NCBI GenBank assembly: GCA_001466705.2 | Contig: LATX02000200.1 | Coordinates: 2,265,407-2,329,406, forward strand | Direction: 5' to 3' | Origin: Moniliophthora roreri | Taxonomy: Eukaryota > Basidiomycota > Agaricomycetes > Agaricales > Marasmiaceae | Length of the DNA: 64,000 bases | Part shown: in pieces, positions 35,232 through 46,818 of the stretch | Position numbering within the stretch: the first letter of the stretch is position 1 | Layout of the letters: every line of letters starts with the position of its first letter | Position numbers and translations under genes: made by a program | Notes under the pieces: generated by a model | Told to the model about the DNA's origin: nothing | The model's database searches: none | Seen by the model: only the letters and a program-made list of their open reading frames with translations

Positions 35232-36766
35232 CAACTTGGAAATCAGGTGCGGGTTTTCGTCAGTTATCGGCCATGGTTTTGTAAGCTTCCTGGGCAGCCT
35301 TGATCTTGTCGCATAAGAACTGGTGTACATCATCAAGGTTGCTGACATAGTTGCAAGCTTTCTGAGATGTGAGATGGTATTCCAGGTGTACTGTGATGTT
35401 CGGGTGGTATCCCTTATTGGCGAAGAAAGGAGAGACACCTGTGGAAGCGTTAGAAGCATTGTTGTAAGTGAACTCTGCAAGAGGTAACAAGACATCCCAG
35501 TTGTCCTGCTGGTAAGTGCAGTACATCCGAAGATACTGTTCCAATGTCTGGTTTGCTCATTCAGTTTGTCCATTGGCTTCGGGGTGGTAACTGGAAGTGA
35601 AGTGCAACGTCATGTTCAGGGCTCACTATGTACAAAGTCTTCTTTTAACATGGTTTTCTCATTGAGAAAACACTTAATCTTCTTGCAAAGAGAATTTTTA
35701 TAAAACCATATATAAATTCTAAATTTCAATTGTGTCCTCTCAACAAGAATATGCCTGGAGAATACTAAATTTTCAGTAGCAAAAGATATGGAATTTTCAG
35801 ATTCTGAGAATTAATAGATAATACAATATATTAGAATAATTTCCATACTGAGAAAACATTAAATTTTCTCTGGTTGAAAATGCTCAGAAAATGCTAATAA
35901 GATAAGATAAAAATTCCACATTTTCTATTGTGGGAAAGTCAGAGAAAACACTAGGAAAACACTAGGAAAATAGTAGGAAAATCATGTGAAAACACTATAT
36001 TTTAAAGCAGTTTTTAGATAGTTTTCATATAGTTTTCCTTTTGTATTTAACATGTTTCCTTTGATATAAAATTCAAAATCTTATATTTGTTTTCTAAATG
36101 TTTTCTCACTATTTTATAAGGCAGAAAATTTAGTATATTTGTAATTAAAAAATTAAAGGATAATTCTATAATTTCATTATCATAAAATAATCAAAAAACA
36201 CAGACTCTTCTGGAAATTAAAATTCAGAGTATGCTTGCTGTTTTCAATATGTGATGATAACTTGAAACTAATAGAATTTTCTGAGTGTTGTCTGGAAGCA
36301 AATATATAGCAGTATTCTGAGTGTATTTTCTTTGTATTAATAGCATAAAAAGAACACCTCGTACATAGTGGCTTGTCTGAGGCTTTGGCTGAAGGACAAA
36401 ATGAATTCGGATCCGCGGTTGGAGGTAACATGGTTTGGAACGCCATGCTTGGAGAAGATGTGGATAACAAAAAGTCATGCAAGAGTTTCAGAGGTGATTT
36501 TTTTGGGAAGAGGAATAAAGATGGCTTGTTTGGATGCATGGTCAATGATGATGAGGATAGATGTATGACCATTGGAATTGGGGAGCTGTTCAATGAAGTC
36601 AAGAGAGATAGAATCCCAAGGTCAGGTTGGAACAGGTAAGGGCTTGAGCATTCCGTACAGCCGATGTTGACGAGACTTGTTCCTGCCACAGTCAGTGCAA
36701 GACCTAACATAATCCTTGATGAAATCCCAGATCCGAGGCCAGGTATACGAACACCGAATGATTGCT
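35232..36766 (-). pseudogene. Gypsy-type integrase, split by a CACTA-type element
   Basis: Reading the minus strand from 36766 and skipping 35624-36370 gives a Gypsy polyprotein. The zinc-finger tail is DYVRSCTDCGRNKSRQHR. Next come [20 protein letters not shown], the core FSKHGVPNHVTSNRGSEF, LHFTSSYHPEANGQTE, LEQYLRMYCTYQQDNWDVLL and PLAEFTYNNASNASTGVSPF, ending FFANKGYHP and beyond. In-frame TGA stops replace Arg in LA-stop-LFV and QTE-stop-ANQ. The second catalytic Asp of the core (normally SDRGSEF) is Asn. The protein would insert the retroelement DNA; this copy cannot. Confidence 0.85.
35624..36370 (+). mobile_element. CACTA-type non-autonomous DNA transposon (747 bases)
   Basis: The element begins CACTATGTACAAAG and ends with the inverse CTCGTACATAGTG. 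It is flanked by the 3-base target duplication GCT (35621-35623 and 36371-36373). CACTA ends and a 3-base duplication are diagnostic of the EnSpm/CACTA superfamily. Removing the element and one GCT restores the integrase frame around it. There is no transposase inside; the interior is AT-rich. Confidence 0.9.
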
Positions 36767-37240
36767 CACTACATACAAGGTGTTCTTTTAATGCTATTAA
36801 TACAAAGGAAATACACTCAGAATACTGCTATATATTTGCTTCCAGACAACACTCAGAAAATTCTATTAGTTTCAAGTTATCATCACATAGTGAAAACAGC
36901 AAGCATACTCTGGATTTTATACAAAGGAAATACACTCAGAATACTGCTATATATTTGCTTCCAGACTAAATTTTCTGCCTTATAAAATAGTGAGAAAACA
37001 TTTAGAAAACAAATATAAGATTTTGAATTTTATATTAAAGGAAACATGTTAAATACAAAAGGAAAACTAAATGAAAACTATCTAAGAACTGCTTTAAAAT
37101 ATAGTGTTTTCATATAATTTTCCTATCATTTTCCTAGTGTTTTCCTAGTGTTTTCTCTGACTTTCCCACAATAGAAAATGTGGAATTTTTATCTTATCTT
37201 ATTAGCATTTTCTGAGGATTTTCAACCAGAGAAAATTTAA
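36767..37240 (-). mobile_element. CACTA-type element fragment, opposite orientation
   Basis: From CACTACATACAAGG at 36767 the sequence is the reverse complement of the element at 35624-36370, with an internal rearrangement and a repeated segment (ACACTCAGAATACTGC occurs twice). GCT precedes it at 36764-36766. The far end is missing. From about 37241 to the N at 37367 the sequence is different, possibly the edge of another retroelement. Confidence 0.75.
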
Positions 37241-37367
37241 TAATAGAGCTAGCTTTAATCCATAGAGTTCTCTCTTGGGTTGAGAGAACCTAGCTTCCCT
37301 CTTATTAAGAGTTATAGAACCAAATAAGCAATAGTTTCTCTTTTTCTTGTCTGATACGTCGTGTTGN

Positions 37368-37674
37368 ACTATATTTCAAAGCAGTTTTTAGATAGTTTCC
37401 ATATAGTTTTTCTTTTGTATTTAATATGTTTCCTTTGATATAAAATTCAAAATCTTATATTTATTTTCTAAATGTTTTCTCACTATTTTATAAGGCAGAA
37501 AATTTAGTATATTTGTAATTAGAAAACTAAAGGATAATTCTATAATTTCATTATCATAAAATAATAAAAAAACTAATAGAATTTTCCAAGTGTTGGCTGG
37601 AAGCAAATATATAGCAGTATTCTGAGTGTATTTCCTTTGTATTAATAGCATAAAAAGAACACCTCATATGTAGT
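37368..37674 (+). mobile_element. CACTA-type element, 3' part only
   Basis: Starting right after the N at 37367, this matches the last 300 bases of the 35624-36370 element and ends CTCATATGTAGTG. The left end is cut off by the N. Confidence 0.75.
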
Positions 37675-37682
37675 GTAAATGA

Positions 37683-38929
37683 GGCCTTGGTACAAATTGA
37701 CAGACAGGCTGGGATTTTTGCCCAAGCTATGATGGAAGGAGACAATGGGATCCAATTGAGGGGTCCTATGATGGTACCAGTCTCACCCACTGATTTTGAA
37801 ACACTTCCACTTCATATACAAATCCCAGAAACAGATACTGAGGGGGAGCTCTTTCCAATCGATGAGGACATCAGTCCCAATGAACCAACCTTCCTCCTTG
37901 CAGTCTAAAGACACCAACGAAAGCTTAGAAGAGTGATTGAGATTGCTTATGGACAATACCTCCTCCAACTCTGACAGCAAATGTCTCATCTCCCTCAGAC
38001 TGACTCGATCTCTAATGGAGGCATACCTGCCCCCAGTCTTGGAGGAACAGCATCCCTTCCTGCCAATGAGCAAACCCTTGTCTACCCTCCACAGTCTGAT
38101 CCCATCAATGAACTCCTCTGCAGTTCCTCTTCAGAGTCCACAATCTTCAGAGCCTCAGAGCGAGCTGGACAGTTTCCCAATGTCTCCCCACCTGCCACTC
38201 TGCCAGAGATGGTCCTAGAGACCTCTCCTGACCCCCCCATCACAGTTCCTTTCCGTGCTGACAGGCAGCTCAACCTGCATTTCATTCTACAAACCGTCAC
38301 CACCACTCTGTCCCACGAGATGTACTCAAGAGCAAGACTTTCCCCTCCAAGAAATGACACCCAGCCCTTTCCCATTATACCCACCAATCCTGACACCAAT
38401 TGCCCCTACCCTATCAGTGTGGGACATTGAGGACAAAGAGCTGGAAGACAGGGCCTTGCTATCAGACAGCAGATCAATGCCTTCTACACCACATCCAGAG
38501 GCACTGATGGTCAAGGTGTATGAAACACTGAATGCTCTGTGTGCTGAATGGGTGACCACTGCACTGTCAACTGCCGAGACTATAGTTGTCCAGTCTGTGG
38601 AGTTGCTCAGGCTGGACATCTCCCTGGAGGCTGTCGTAACTGAAGAAGGTCTCACTGAACTTCGAAATCGCACAATACCAGCCATCGTTCATCTGCTGAT
38701 GATGATATCAGAGACGATATGAACTGGAATGACAAGGTCTATAGGGATGGAGAATCATAGACCCAGAGGAGGAGCATCAGGAACACCTTCCATCATAGTA
38801 GATGTAGAAGAACCAGAAGGACCGAGGATCTTTGATTATATCAATCAGACTGGCAGAATTTCATGGCAAATGGCTACTAGAGGGAGTACTGGTAGCGAGT
38901 ATAGTGACTCATGCATAGACAGGGGGTAA
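37683..38929 (+). pseudogene. Retrotransposon Gag-like remnant with zinc knuckles
   Basis: Several open segments (MVQIDRQAGIFAQAMMEG; SHLPQTDSISNGG) are proline- and serine-rich and lead to a CCHC-type knuckle at about 38527-38570: ECSVC-stop-MGDHCTVNC, spacing C-x2-C-x4-H-x4-C. It is followed by CPVCGVAQAGHLPGGC. The stop inside the first knuckle is TGA. The stretch ends with a purine-rich tract, AGACAGGGGG, immediately before the LTR at 38930, as expected of a polypurine tract. Gag so close to the 3' LTR means that most of pol has been deleted. Confidence 0.6.
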
Positions 38930-39427
38930 TGTTACAATTGTCCATTTCTTTTTTCTTTTCTCTGTTACTTATCAGATAGATGCTGTAGTTGTATCTATTG
39001 ATGCCTGTATATGCTTCTTTCTGACATCTAGACATTTTCACCTTCCTAGTCCCCTTTTTGACATATCTTATCTTTCTTCCATTGTCTTCTATCTCTTTCT
39101 ATCTATGATATCATGATGACTTCATTTTGTTCTTTCTGTTTCTCTCGAGCTCTTTCTTCTTAGTCACCTTTATTCTCTTGTATTCTAAGATGTTCTAGTA
39201 GATACAAACATGTAGATACAAAGGATGTATAAAGGTAGATAGGACTGGGTCAAAGTTCTTCAGCTTGACCTAGTTAATCAACTTGTGTCTCAGCCAACAA
39301 ATGAATTCTCTGAACTACAGACTTCATCTGTACGAATCAACAAAACTCGAACTTGAACCTTGACACTTGACATCACTTTGCTTAGTGGTGTTGAGTTAGT
39401 TGTTGTTGCTGCGCAAGTAACGTAACA
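38930..39427 (+). mobile_element. Gypsy-type LTR (3' LTR)
   Basis: The 498-base unit runs from TGTTAC to GTAACA and is related to the solo LTR at 31301-31747. A TATA-like GATGTATAAAGG lies at about 39224. It follows a polypurine tract, so it is the 3' LTR of the Gag-bearing remnant. It has inserted into an older Gypsy polyprotein whose RNase H part continues on the other side. Confidence 0.85.
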
Positions 39428-39905
39428 GATAGTCCATCAGTTGTGACCCTTCTTCACATGTTGCAAGCCTGCAACAGCTTCTGGATCAGAGGGAAGAGAG
39501 GAGAGGATGTCAGAATGGAGTTTTTTGATGCCCATAAGAACACTTGCTCAGAGAACAGGTTCCTCTAGGTAGATTGCCCAAAGGGAGGAGATGAGTTGTT
39601 CTTTGGTGAAGATCAGCCAAAAGTTCTGTGGATTGACTGATGTGTAGCCAGTATCCCCCTCTTTAGAGTAGATGTCCCAACATCTAGTTAGGGCATCAGG
39701 CTTAGCACCCAATCTTCCTGGCTGAAAATGGATTACCATGTTGAAGGCTGATAAATACTCAGACCATCGAACCTGTTGCCTAGTGAGAATCTTGGTAGCA
39801 GAGAAGTACTCCAAGTTCTTGTGGTCAGTGACAATGTCAATGGGGTTTGAGGCACCTTCAAGGTAATGATGCCAAGTCTTAAATGCTTTGAAGATAGCAA
39901 TGATA
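39428..39905 (-). pseudogene. Gypsy-type RNase H domain fragment
   Basis: Minus-strand translation gives the RNase H part of a Gypsy reverse transcriptase: AIFKAFKTWHHYLEG, IVTDHKNLEYFSATKILTRQ, VRWSEYLSAFNMVIHFQPG and KPDALTRCWDIY, then the linker toward integrase. It belongs to the same kind of element as the integrase at 35232-36766 and is probably the other part of one copy. It is cut at about 39905 by repeat family A and at 39428 by the LTR. Confidence 0.85.
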
Positions 39906-41411
39906 TGCATAACTTTTACTTTTATTTTCACATGCAAATAGAGAATATTTTGCACTTTTATGGTTGAAGATGACATATACAAGGGAATTGAGGACTAGTG
40001 TGAGCCCTGAGCAGCTAGTTAAAGCAAGTAGTAGAGATGGATACAAAATATTAGCAGAGTAATGGTTGATGGTAGGCCATACAGGGGTACCCAACCACTC
40101 CTAGTATGAAAATAAATAGCAAATCTGAACACAGAGGAGCATTCTGAAAATCTGTAGGGAACCATACTACATCATACCTCTCTATTGAAAGCATACCAAA
40201 GGGAATATTTTCACTTTTAAAATATATGCCCAACTTGAAGGAAAGAATAAAAGCCTTCAATGATACATCAATGAGAATATTACTGAGAAATAGATATGAA
40301 ACAGAGAATGACAAATTATTGGCAGGAGATACTTGAGATACTGATATCAAATTAGATGAATGAAATAGATGATTGGTTACTGGAAAGGTGCCTGTATCAT
40401 GGAAAAGTGGAAGACAAAGCTGTATGACAAAAAGATAGCATGGCTGAGCTTATGTGTACACATTGGACAAGAAAATGGAAGCATATTACACATCTACAGA
40501 GCAGATGACAGAAGATGGAGAAGGAAGAAACTGTGCAGAGTGGCATGGAAGTATAATATTTTCAAACAGAGTTGGAAGGAGAGCTGTCTGACAGAGAAAA
40601 TTGCAAATGATTAGCATCAGGAGACTGTGCAATCATACCAGAAAAAGAATAAAAGAGTTTATAGCTATGAAGCCTGACTACAATCAGACACTGTGACAGA
40701 GAAATTACCAAACACAGCTCAGTTTATATAATATTTAGCACCCAACTTAGTTTTCTTTTATTATTGTGACAGATATATTAGATTATTTATGTTGTAGGGT
40801 ATATAAGGGGATGTGTTTTGTAGGTGGAAAGCAGGAGAGATACTGCCCACCAATTACCAGAGTGTATGAGGTTGTTGTTCAGATAGAAGAGCTACCAGCA
40901 ATCAGTATTTTTCAACCACCTCAGGCTCTAGCTTATTTAGTTGTGCAAGAGGCACAGGCTGGTTGAGACCTGAGATTGTATTCCAAACTAGAGATCTAAA
41001 TCAAAGCTAGGAAGAGCTTAGTTTTTAATGCAAGAGGCATGTTTTCCAATAAGAGGAACATTATATCAGTCTACTAAGAGGGTAGCTGACATACATTAGT
41101 ATAGTCTGGTGTTTTGATGTGAATTAGAGAGGGTTTCAGGCTAGCAGTGTCTAGAAGATTTGTCCTCTTGAGAATTGTTGCAGAACATAGCTAAGAGGGC
41201 TATATTCAGGTACAAGAGGTACCTTTGTTCTCACTTAGAAGAAGTTTAATCTTTGGGCAGTTTCTGGTTGAACCATATACTAGTTTTGCTTTTGAAGTGA
41301 TTTATAAACCACATACTCAAGAAAATATTTATAAAAACAAATACCAATCTCAAATCTGAGAAGTTGTTTTTGAAGGCATTCATCTCTGAGCTACCAAGTA
41401 ATATGCTGAGA
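39906..41411 (+). repeat. Unassigned repeat family A, copy 2
   Basis: This copy starts ATGCATAACTTTTAC inside the RNase H fragment and aligns with 41995-43536 almost throughout. It ends at the N at 41412. At 40812-40813 it has TG where copy 1 has CG and copy 3 has CA. Confidence 0.8.
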
Positions 41412-41412
41412 N

Positions 41413-41994
41413 CCTCATGAGAGTGCTGCTGAGCTGATTTGTGCTCGGATAATAGGCATGTAAGTCTTTCAATTTTATATCATGTCTCTACAAGTTACAC
41501 TAATGTTCTCTTAGATGTGATGGAATCAAGCTTGACAGCATGACTGAAGACTGAAACACATAGCAGCTATTCACATGCACAAAAGATGTAGGCTGCAGAC
41601 ATTTGGTTTTGGCCAAAAGTGTGGCCAAGGTAACCTCCCTTGGCATCAAAGGGAGATGACAGGTGAGATGACTAGCAATCCCTCTCTTTCTCAGCAGGTG
41701 TCTCTATATAATCAGTTTATGATGTCACAAGGTATGTCACTTGTAATAATGCAGTACCTAGAGCTAATAACATGTTAGGTCTAAAATGGAGAGGAGCCAA
41801 TAAGCTTAAAAGCCATCAATGCTGTATGTTACTCTTTTTATGTCATCAATTAAATATTAATGCATTCTACAGGAAATCCTTGGTCAGATCTATAACCTTA
41901 GCTGAGACCCTCTGAACTGGCAGCTTACCAACATAGCACCAACAAAACAGGCTGGCAAGAACCCTTATAAATAGGGTGAACCATGTTTCTGGTA
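41413..41994. other. Spacer between family A copies
   Basis: The sequence is AT-rich, with a 67-codon frame at 41575-41778 (+) that I cannot assign. No repeat ends were recognised. Confidence 0.3.
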
Positions 41995-43536
41995 ATATGC
42001 ATAACTTTTACTTTTATTTTCACATGCAAATAGAGAGTGTTTTGCACTTTTATGGTTGAAGATGTCATATACAAGAGAATTGAGGACTAGTGTGAGCCCT
42101 GAGCAGCTAGTTAAAGTGAGTAGTAGAGAAGGATACAGAATATTAGCAGAATAATGGTTGACAGTAGGCTGTACAAGGGTACCTGACCACTGCTAGTATA
42201 AAAATAAACAGTGAATCTGAACACAGAGGAGCATTCTGAAAACTGTAGAGAACTATACTACATTATGTCTCTCTATCAAAAGCATACTAAAGGGAATATT
42301 TTGACTTTTAACAATATTTTCAATTCACACCCCTCTTGAAGAGAGAATAAAAGCCCTCAATGATACACAAACAAGAATATTATCAAGAAACAGAGAACAA
42401 CAAATTATCAGCAAGGGATACTTGAGATACTGAATATCAAATTAGAGGAATGAAATAGATGATTGGTTACCAGAAGAGTAACTGTATCACAGAAAAATGG
42501 AAGACAAAGCTATATAATGAGAAACCAGCATGGCTGAGCTTATGTGCATGCTTTAAAACATAGAAATGAAGCATATCATGTGTCCATAGAGCAGATGATA
42601 GTAGACAGAGAAGGAAGGAACTGTGTGGAGTGGCATAGAAGTATAATGTTTGCAAACAGAGTCAGAAGAAGAACTGTTTGACAGGGAAAATTACAAACAA
42701 TTAGTGCCAGGAGACTGCTCAATCATACCAGAAAAAGAATAAAAGAGTTTATAGCTATGAAGCCTGACTACAATCAGACACTGTGACAGAGAAATTACTA
42801 AACACAGCTCAGTTTATATAATATTTAGCACTCAACTCAGTTTTATTTTATTATTGTGACAGATATATTAGATTATTTATATTGTAGAGTATATAAGGGG
42901 ACATGTTTTGTAGGTGGAAAGCAGGAGAGATACTGCCCACCAATTACCAGAGTGTATGAGGTTGTTGTTCAGGTAGAAGAGCTACCACCAATCAGTATTT
43001 TTCAACCACTTCAGGCTCTAGCTTATTTAGTTGTGCAAGAGGTGCAGGCTAGTTGAGACCTGAGATTGTATCTCAAACCAGAGATCTAAATAAAAGCTAG
43101 AAAGAGCTTAGTTTTTAATGCAAGAGGCATGTTTTCCAATAAGAGGAACATTGTATTAGTCTACTAAAAGGGTAGCTGACATGCATCAGTATAGTCTAGT
43201 GTTTCAATGTGAATCAGAGAGGGTTTCAGGCTAGCAGTGTCTAGAAGATTTGTCCTCTTGAGAATTGTTGCAGAACATAGCTAAGAGGGCTATATTCAGG
43301 TACAAGAGGTACCTTTGTTCTCACTTAGAAGAAGTTTAATCTTTGGGCAGTTTCTGGTCAAAATCTATACCAGTATTTGATTAATAAAACCACAAAACCA
43401 ATAAATATTATACAAAATGAACACTCAATTTTGATCTGAGAAGTTGTTTTGAAGGCAATCATCTCTGAACTACTGAGTGAGACATTGAGAAATTATTCTT
43501 GACATTGTGATAACAGTGAACCATGCTGAACCAACT
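41995..43536 (+). repeat. Unassigned repeat family A, copy 3
   Basis: This is the same unit as at 39906-41411, with the TATA-like GTATATAAGGGG at about 42890, ending at the N at 43537. The last 150 bases are more diverged from copy 2 than the rest. Confidence 0.8.
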
Positions 43537-43537
43537 N

Positions 43538-44930
43538 CAGGCACACCCCTTGCTAAGACTCTAAGTGGGTCACAACCTGATACACACACAGGCCACACTC
43601 CAAGTGCCCAAGGCTCCTTCTTGGTGTAAAGTTTCTCTTAGAAAAGTGCTATAATGCACTCAAGATGTTACTCTTATCTCTTACAACGCAAGTTTGTTAT
43701 CAGATTTCTATCTCTCTGGAGTCACTCAGGACCAATCTCCAGGGCCTGTAGTGAGGAAGCAAAACTGGAATGGCACACAAATTTATACACCAAACAAACT
43801 CGTCATGTATTCACAATCAGAGGGGGCAGAGTTACTTGAGTATGTACAAATATCTAGCTGTCCTTATATACGGTACAAGGAATATATCTACAGAAAATTA
43901 TAAATATTGTCTGATAATTCAGGAAATGACAAATGAGTGACTGAGATACTAAAAGAGGGATTATTCAGATGTCATGGAGTCTGGCTACTAGAGTATCCAA
44001 CCATATCTGCATGGGTATCTATGCCCCCAGGCATTCTAGACTCTATAATTTGTATTTTCTCTTTTCTAAGTCGGGTATCTACGAGCAGATGGCTGTATCC
44101 ATCCCATCTTTTGACAGCATTTCCCTTTTCTAGTATCTGCACATCAGCAGTGGCCTAGATGCCAAATTTTCCAAGGTTGGAACACACTGTTATTGTTCCA
44201 ATCTCCTTTGACAATGCACGCTCAGTCTTATTTAGGATTTCTTGTGCATTAGATATTCTTCATATGTCTCGTTGTATCTGTCTGTAGGTAGTGGATGTCC
44301 TTCAGAAGTGATTTCTGTCTTTCTGAGCAGGCTTTGTACCTAGTTTGCTCATCACATATTGTTTAGCTGCCAGTGAATTCTTTATTAAGAGATCGCCTGC
44401 TTTGACTCTGATCCCTATATTGACTTTGGAGGAGGATCATTCTATGATCGTTCCTGTTCTAAGTCATCTTTCTGTTTTGATGTCTCCTCTAAGTACCTCT
44501 GTACTGTTTGACTGCAGCTTGCACTTTGCAGATGTCATAGAAAAGTAAAGTAGAAGTTAAAATCCTATTGATAGCACTTTTGAGAGCTTGGTTAACTAGC
44601 CAATGCATTCATTGGGCCATAGTTAGATTCCCTACAGGTTTCGGGAGTGATCCGCTTTGGATCTGATACTTAGATAGGTTAGAAAGTACAGCTTAGACAC
44701 CTCTGTATAGCATATCATATAGCTCTTCATACTTTCTAAGGTACCACCGCTTCTCTAAGGCAATGACTAGCAGACTGGGCTCACTCTAGTCCTTATTACC
44801 TGTTATCTCATGTCATATTAAAGTGTTCCAATTCAGAAATAGTGTAAAATGAATAAAAGTGGGTCTTTTCTAGGTTCAACATATTATCGGGTGCCACCTA
44901 ATGGCCAAACCTGGGATTATAGTTCTCAAG
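43538..44930 (-). repeat. Possible LTR or retroelement flank
   Basis: On the minus strand GTACCGTATATAAGGACAGC (about 43857-43876) resembles the TATA region GCAGTATATAAGGACAGCC found on the minus strand at about 48113 and 51930. The three sequences may be LTRs of related elements. No coding domain was found. The frames at 43654-44158 (+) look accidental. Confidence 0.4.
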
Positions 44931-44933
44931 AGT

Positions 44934-45638
44934 TCAATCTAAGCTTAAAAAGCAATAGCACAAAAGCAAGTCAGTGTGAGTTCTGTGTTGGAAATGACCA
45001 CAACATACCTTACAGATGCCACTCCTTTTGCACACTTCCTGTGTGGCCAAACAATCCTGCATAGCTACCCACCAGTTTTGTTTAGCCTCCCAAAGCTTCA
45101 TCAATAGAGCTGCAGACATGAAAATAGGATCAGTAACATAAGAAAGGGAGCAACTGTCTTTTATGCACCTCATTTGATTTACCATTGTCCTTCTACTACT
45201 TCCATCCATTAATTGAGATCCAGGTATGAGCTGAGTGTACCACAACTGAGAAATTGGGAGAGGGAGTGTTTTGGTGATGGTTCTGAAAATGGAAACAGGT
45301 GTAGCTGGGCTGAGGGCACGAGATGATGGTGGTTTGATGTCAAGAGGCACTTGTTGATAAATATTTGTGATACTGATGTTCTGGAGGCTGACACAGTGAT
45401 GGCAATGAAAGTGGAAAGGCAACAACATCAGCATTGCAGGGAATGCTGAGTCAAGCAGCTGGAGGGAAGGACTGGAGGACTTGGTGAGCAAGCTCAGCCT
45501 AGCTGAAAGTTGTCGAAATTGTTCAAGATGTGCAAGAGTGGTTTCTGTGTGCAGCCAGAAAAAATTTTTAATGTCAAATCTGATGGACCAGCATCCCTCT
45601 TCTTGCCCATCAAATATGATGCTCTGGGTGGGAACCAA
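44934..45638 (-). CDS. Unrecognised 234-codon frame inside a repeat
   Basis: This uninterrupted minus-strand frame starts MVPTQSIIFDGQEEGCWSIR. Its C-terminal half (FMSAALLMKLWEAKQNWWVA, CKRSGICKVCCGHFQHR) is rich in Cys and His and reads like real protein. Part of it (YQQVPLDIKPPSSR) resembles a translated piece of the long repeat at 58-64 kb (QHPPLDIKPP). It is probably a gene fragment carried by a transposable element. I know no family for it. Confidence 0.35.
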   Translation of the reverse strand: MVPTQSIIFDGQEEGCWSIRFDIKNFFWLHTETTLAHLEQFRQLSARLSLLTKSSSPSLQLLDSAFPAMLMLLPFHFHCHHCVSLQNISITNIYQQVPLDIKPPSSRALSPATPVSIFRTITKTLPLPISQLWYTQLIPGSQLMDGSSRRTMVNQMRCIKDSCSLSYVTDPIFMSAALLMKLWEAKQNWWVAMQDCLATQEVCKRSGICKVCCGHFQHRTHTDLLLCYCFLSLD

Positions 45639-46616
45639 AGGTGGTATTGGTATGCTCTATTGTCAAACTATACACAAATCTACGCATAGGATTGGATCCC
45701 ATAAGGTGGTTGATATTGCCAACAAGTTTGGAAATGTTCTACATGTTGACTTAAATGAGTAATATAGCAAAAGACAAATGATAAAAGCACTCACATTGTC
45801 TATATCACTGTCATTAACAACCTTTTTGAATTCTCCTGTCATCACAATATCACATTCAAATTGTTCTTTCCACTACGTATGAGGTGTTCTTTTAACATGG
45901 TTTTCTGATTGAGAAAACACTTAATCTTCTTGCAAAGAGAATTTTTATCAAACCATTTATAAATTCTAAATTTCAATTGTGTCCTCTCAACAAGAATATG
46001 CCTAGAGAATACTAAATTTTCAGCAGCAAAAGATATGGAATTTTCAAATTCTGAGAATTAATAGATAATACAATATATTAGAATAATTTCCATACTGAGA
46101 AAATATTAAATTTTCTCTGGTTGAAAATCCTCAGAAAATGCTGATAAGATAAGATAAAAATTCCGCATTTTCTATTGTGGGAAAGTCAGAGAAAACACTA
46201 GGAAAACACTAGGAAAATAGTAGGAAAGTCATGTGAAAACACTATATTTTAAAGCAGTTTTTAGATAGTTTTCATATAGTTTTCCTTTTGTATTTAACAT
46301 GTTTCCTTTGATATAAAATTCAACTGTCTGAGCCATTCATCTTTGTAGTATCTGGTCTAGAATTGTTGTCTGACTCAATTACAAGTTTGGTTAGATCAAT
46401 CAAATCTAAATCTGAGTCTGTGTTTTCTGAACTCTTATCAGAATGTTCTGAAGTAGACTCTTTATCAGTTGGAGTATTGTCTTCAGGAGTATTCAGTAGT
46501 GTTCTTGTTATATTGAATTCTCAGAATGTACAATAAAGATTCAAATCTTCATTGTCAGGTGGTAGAGTTGGAAATCTCTCAGCTCTCCCAAACGATGGTC
46601 TGGGCACTGCTAAAGG
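45613..46616 (+). repeat. 1,004-base block identical to 48657-49660
   Basis: Both copies start AATATGATGCTCTGGG and end GCTAAAGG, and I saw no difference between them. The first ends at the N at 46617 and the second starts right after the N at 48656. The block includes a CACTA-type end (45873) and its AT-rich subterminal region, then coding-like sequence. 46618 onward again repeats 45670 onward for about 300 bases before diverging. Confidence 0.85.
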
Positions 46617-46818
46617 NATACACAAATCTACGCATAGGATTGGATCCCATAAGGTGGTTGATATTGCCAACAAGTTTGGAAATGTTCTACATGTTGACTT
46701 AAATGAGTAATATAGCAAAAGACAAATGATAAAAGCACTCACATTGTCTATATCACTGTCATTAACAACCTTTTTGAATTCTCCTGTCATCACAATATCA
46801 CATTCAAATTGTTCTTTC

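Noticed and set aside
35624..37674. Idea of one large inverted-repeat transposon spanning both CACTA-type copies
   Set aside because: The first copy has its own complete ends and GCT duplication, and integrase sequence lies between the copies, so they are separate insertions.
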